From an uncultured Eisenbergiella sp. (GTDB lineage Bacteria > Bacillota > Clostridia > Lachnospirales > Lachnospiraceae), in the NCBI GenBank assembly GCA_910585455.1, contig CAJUEL010000085.1:1-7004 (forward strand): 7,004 nucleotides of DNA, read 5' to 3'. The translations under genes were made by a program, and so were the position numbers. Shown one piece after another: positions 4,704 through 7,004 of the stretch. The notes beneath the pieces are model-generated. The model was not told where the DNA came from. It saw only the letters and a program-made list of their open reading frames with translations, and did not search any database. Each line of letters opens with the position of its first letter. The first letter of the stretch is position 1.

Positions 4704-6515
4704 ATGCTGGAACTGGAAAAAATTGGACAACGAATCGCGGCCCTGAGAAAAGAGAGAGGCTACACAGGAGAAAGGCTCGCGGAGCGCCTTCATGTAAGCC
4801 CGCAGGCAGTATCGAAATGGGAGAACGCAAAATCTCTGCCCGAGACAGCCATTCTTCCTGCACTGGCCGAGGCGCTGGACTGTAGCATTGACAGCCTGCT
4901 TTGCCCAGGAGAGCTTTTGGTGCTGGAAGCGGTTTATACGGACGGGCAGACCCACATTCCCATAACCCGGTTTATCAATGACAGGGTGCGCGGCAATGCG
5001 CTCAGCATTTGCGTAAATGCCCTGTTTATGGATGCATCCTTAAAAAGCGACCGTCCCAAAATTCTGACCGTCAAATTTCAGACGCCAAAGGGGATCGGGT
5101 TTGCTTATGCTCTGCAAAATGAAACGCTTGTCCTGGATAAGAAAAGCGTCTACTTTACCAATGATGAGCCAATGCGGGTGATCGGCGCTTTCTATGGGAA
5201 TGAGAAGGAATATTCCTGCGTCATGCAGAAAATGGAGCATTACGAATATTTCAAATGGGATAAAATAGAGGTGAATCATGAAAGCTTTCCCAGCAATACC
5301 GCCAGCGACGACACGGAATATCTGACGCTGGTTTATCTGAATGCGGAGGGAATCCACGTCATCAGCTGTCCGGAGGGCGAGGCCGTTGTTTATGCGAAAA
5401 ACAGAACACAGCTCGTGCTTTCGGACCATGAAAAATGTATTCTGAAAAATGTGATGCCCCTTTCCTGGGAGGAAGGGATGGATTGTCCATGGGCAGGCGC
5501 GCTTTATGCAGCGCTTCAGGCTATGGGGGAGGATTGCCCTTATCATCGGATTATGGGAATGAGCGGCGTCTGCTATCAGGTCTGTTTTACCGATGTCTGG
5601 GATTATAGCTGCACGGATGCGCTTGTGACCTTTGATCATGCCACGCCGCTGTTTAAATGCCTGGGGCGTTCCTTCTCTCTGGTGGAAAGGGTGGAGAAAC
5701 AGGAACGGAAAGCAGAGCGCCGGGCGATCATGGCGGATTTGCAAAGGGGAAAGCCTGTGCTGGCCATCAACCTGCGGGTTGCGCCGGAATGGGGCGTCAT
5801 AACAGGATACATCGACGGTGGCGAACGGTTTTTATGCCGCACCTATTTCGACCGGGAAATATTCGATGCGTTGGAGCAGGAGGACGGTCGGAACCGGGAC
5901 GATCGAAAGGTCGTATTTGAGGAACATGAAGGATACCTTTTTGCGGATAACTGGCCGTTTCTGATTCTGCATTTCGGTGAGAAGGGAAATGCGCCGTCTG
6001 CGGCTTTTATTTTACGGACGTCCCTGACCGTATTTGTCGAGTCCTTTCATGCGCCGAAATGCCGTGGATATTATCAGGGAAAGGAGGCCTACGACGCATG
6101 GATGGAAGGACTGTCAAGGGATGAGGATTTTGAACTGACAAATGACAGGACGAATGCTTTGAGACGATTGGGCGTAAATGACAGCATGCTGTGCACCCTG
6201 ATCGATGCGCGGCGCGCGGCGGCGCTTTGGCTGCAGGACAATGTCGGGCTGCTTTCCGGGGAGGAGCAGGGACACCTTGGGAGGATGGCGGCGAACTGCC
6301 AGAGCATTGCGGATATGCTTTCTGCTTTTCGCGGCAGACTGCGCCGGGCAGCCGCATGTGCGCTTACCTATAATGGTAAAAAGGAGACCGGTGCGTCGGC
6401 GGCAGCGCTCCGCAGGGAGCAGATCGGGCTTTTGGAAAACGCGCGCAGGCTGGATGAGGAGAGCTGCCGCCTGGCGGAACTGGTGCTGAAAAGCCAGGGC
6501 GGACAGTCACGGTGA
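4704..6515 (+). CDS. XRE-type HTH protein fused to a papain/BtrH-like domain (603 aa)
   Basis: Cytoplasmic one-component regulator candidate. Residues 7-66 are an XRE HTH (IGQRIAALRKERGYTGERLA, then VSPQAVSKWENAKSLPE, then LAEALDCSIDSLL). Residues about 71-144 look like a small beta domain (LEAVYTDGQTHIPIT, NDRVRGNALSICVNALF, KILTVKF). From about 253 comes a segment resembling the BtrH N-terminal / C39-like cysteine-peptidase fold: MDCPWAGALYAALQAMG with Cys261 at the nucleophile position, GMSGVCYQVCF, then GKPVLAINLR and EWGVITGY. Glu362 precedes WGV where the peptidase fold usually has His, so proteolysis is doubtful and ligand binding or acyl transfer is possible. The last ~150 residues are helical (GKEAYDAWMEGL, LIDARRAAALWLQ). 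The protein has 18 cysteines, six of them in residues 261-319. It is transcribed divergently from the AraC/exporter operon. The family link is from memory and should be tested. Confidence 0.85.
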   Translation: MLELEKIGQRIAALRKERGYTGERLAERLHVSPQAVSKWENAKSLPETAILPALAEALDCSIDSLLCPGELLVLEAVYTDGQTHIPITRFINDRVRGNALSICVNALFMDASLKSDRPKILTVKFQTPKGIGFAYALQNETLVLDKKSVYFTNDEPMRVIGAFYGNEKEYSCVMQKMEHYEYFKWDKIEVNHESFPSNTASDDTEYLTLVYLNAEGIHVISCPEGEAVVYAKNRTQLVLSDHEKCILKNVMPLSWEEGMDCPWAGALYAALQAMGEDCPYHRIMGMSGVCYQVCFTDVWDYSCTDALVTFDHATPLFKCLGRSFSLVERVEKQERKAERRAIMADLQRGKPVLAINLRVAPEWGVITGYIDGGERFLCRTYFDREIFDALEQEDGRNRDDRKVVFEEHEGYLFADNWPFLILHFGEKGNAPSAAFILRTSLTVFVESFHAPKCRGYYQGKEAYDAWMEGLSRDEDFELTNDRTNALRRLGVNDSMLCTLIDARRAAALWLQDNVGLLSGEEQGHLGRMAANCQSIADMLSAFRGRLRRAAACALTYNGKKETGASAAALRREQIGLLENARRLDEESCRLAELVLKSQGGQSR

Positions 6516-6595
6516 AAATAGCTGCTGTCCGATCAGATCTGTTCCCGGCGTGATTGGCGAAACGAAAGGACATTGCCGCCGGAATCATAGCGTTG

Positions 6596-6645
6596 AAAAT
6601 GGAAAAGCCTGCCGTATCAGAATACGGCAGGCTTTTCCATTTTTG
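6596..6645 (+). terminator. Strong bidirectional terminator between convergent genes
   Basis: A 22-bp perfect stem (6596-6617 with 6622-6643) carries a 4-nt CAGA loop and is followed by T-rich sequence. It lies ~80 nt after the XRE fusion stop and ~40 nt after the ferredoxin stop on the opposite strand. The A-rich base of the stem gives a U-tract on either strand, so it can serve both genes. Confidence 0.9.
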
Positions 6646-6681
6646 GATACCCGTATGATTCGATACGGGCATGTACATTTC

Positions 6682-6852
6682 TCAGCCTTCGGAAATCGCG
6701 CCGACAGGGCATGTGCCTGCGCAGGAACCGCAGTTGATGCATGTATTGGGATCGATCTCAAATTTGCCATCCCCCATGCTGATTGCGCCAACGGGACACT
6801 GAGCTTCACAGGAACCGCAGGCAACACAGGAATCGTTAATTACATATGCCAT
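6682..6852 (-). CDS. Clostridial-type 2[4Fe-4S] ferredoxin (56 aa)
   Basis: Small soluble electron carrier for low-potential reactions of anaerobic metabolism, such as pyruvate:ferredoxin oxidoreductase and hydrogenase. It has two CxxCxxCxxxCP motifs: Cys9, 12, 15, 19 and Cys38, 41, 44, 48, each followed by Pro-Val-Gly-Ala-Ile. Each cluster binds three cysteines of one motif and the last of the other. The length of 56 residues is typical for the family and all eight ligands are present. The internal pseudo-symmetry of the two halves is clear. The start ATG 6852-6850 has an ideal AAAGGAGG 8 nt upstream; the stop TGA is at 6682-6684. It appears monocistronic, with its own promoter and the hairpin at 6596-6643 as terminator. 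No link to the regulator/exporter cluster is apparent. Confidence 0.95.
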   Translation of the reverse strand: MAYVINDSCVACGSCEAQCPVGAISMGDGKFEIDPNTCINCGSCAGTCPVGAISEG

Positions 6853-6888
6853 TTTATTATCCTCCTTTACAATTGTAGGCTAACTTGT

Positions 6889-6917
6889 ATTTTAATATAA
6901 ACGGGACAAATGCACAA
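6889..6917 (-). promoter_or_regulatory. Ferredoxin gene promoter
   Basis: On the minus strand TTGTGC (6912-6917) and TAAAAT (6889-6894) are separated by 17 bp. The -10 matches 5/6 while the -35 matches only TTG. Transcription would begin near 6882, giving a short ~30-nt leader containing the strong Shine-Dalgarno sequence. Confidence 0.5.
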
Positions 6918-6936
6918 GTACCAAATGAGAAAAATG

Positions 6937-6964
6937 TAACAGTTCTGCTCTGGCTGAACTGTTA
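6937..6964 (-). terminator. Inverted repeat upstream of the ferredoxin promoter, possible terminator
   Basis: TAACAGTTC (6937-6945) and GAACTGTTA (6956-6964) form a perfect 9-bp stem with a 10-nt loop. On the minus strand the stem is followed by CATTTTTCTC, so it could end a transcript entering from beyond the right edge. An operator for ferredoxin expression is the alternative. The stem has low GC and the loop is long, so the call is tentative. Confidence 0.4.
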
Positions 6965-7004
6965 TGTAGTGACTTTTGTCAATACCTGAATTGTGCAAAA
7001 AGCA

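Noticed and set aside
5040..5744. A 234-codon minus-strand frame inside the XRE fusion gene
   Set aside because: No Shine-Dalgarno sequence and no domain logic; the opposite strand has coherent domains over the same DNA.
6501..6530. GGACAG/CTGTCC inverted repeat at the XRE fusion stop codon
   Set aside because: A 6-bp stem with an 18-nt loop and no T-tract; the 22-bp hairpin downstream is the obvious terminator.
6550..6900. Open frames on both strands across the ferredoxin gene
   Set aside because: The 56-aa minus-strand frame 6682-6852 has all eight cluster cysteines and an ideal ribosome binding site. The longer frames are shadows.
6977..6982. A consensus TTGACA on the minus strand upstream of the ferredoxin gene
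   Set aside because: No acceptable -10 lies 16-18 bp downstream; those positions fall in the inverted repeat at 6937-6964.

Overview
The window looks like chromosomal DNA of an anaerobic Clostridia-type Firmicute (Lachnospiraceae or Ruminococcaceae-like). The evidence is strong AGGAGG-type ribosome binding sites, a clostridial 2[4Fe-4S] ferredoxin, stem-loop plus T-tract terminators, moderate GC and regulator families common in that class. I could not run any search, so the taxonomy is inference.

Layout from left to right. (1) At 28-267 (+) is the C-terminal tail of a probable class I SAM-dependent methyltransferase, cut off upstream by an in-frame stop, followed by a strong terminator hairpin at 279-318. 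(2) At 446-796 (-) is a compact XRE-family repressor. Its promoter (819-847) overlaps an inverted pair of TATGA half-sites. (3) At 1015-4274 (-) is a two-gene operon: a 490-aa AraC-type regulator with an unrecognised ~370-aa helical domain, then a half-size ABC exporter. The two are translationally coupled by a TGATG overlap. (4) At 4275-4703 is a divergent control region. It has a nearly symmetric promoter that reads equally well on both strands and a pair of ATGGTWACAG direct repeats. (5) At 4704-6515 (+) is a 603-aa XRE-type DNA-binding protein fused to a beta-rich middle domain and a papain/BtrH-like domain. (6) A 22-bp hairpin at 6596-6643 separates it from a convergent 56-aa ferredoxin gene at 6682-6852 (-).

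The core is a divergent pair of unusual large one-component regulators, one AraC-type and one XRE-type, each carrying a big non-DNA-binding domain, with an exporter downstream of one of them. A plausible reading is a sensing and efflux module in which one or both regulators bind a small molecule or peptide handled by the exporter. No substrate can be read from the sequence. The most striking details are an internal ribosome binding site inside the AraC gene, which would release the C-terminal domain as a separate 369-aa protein, and the symmetric divergent promoter.
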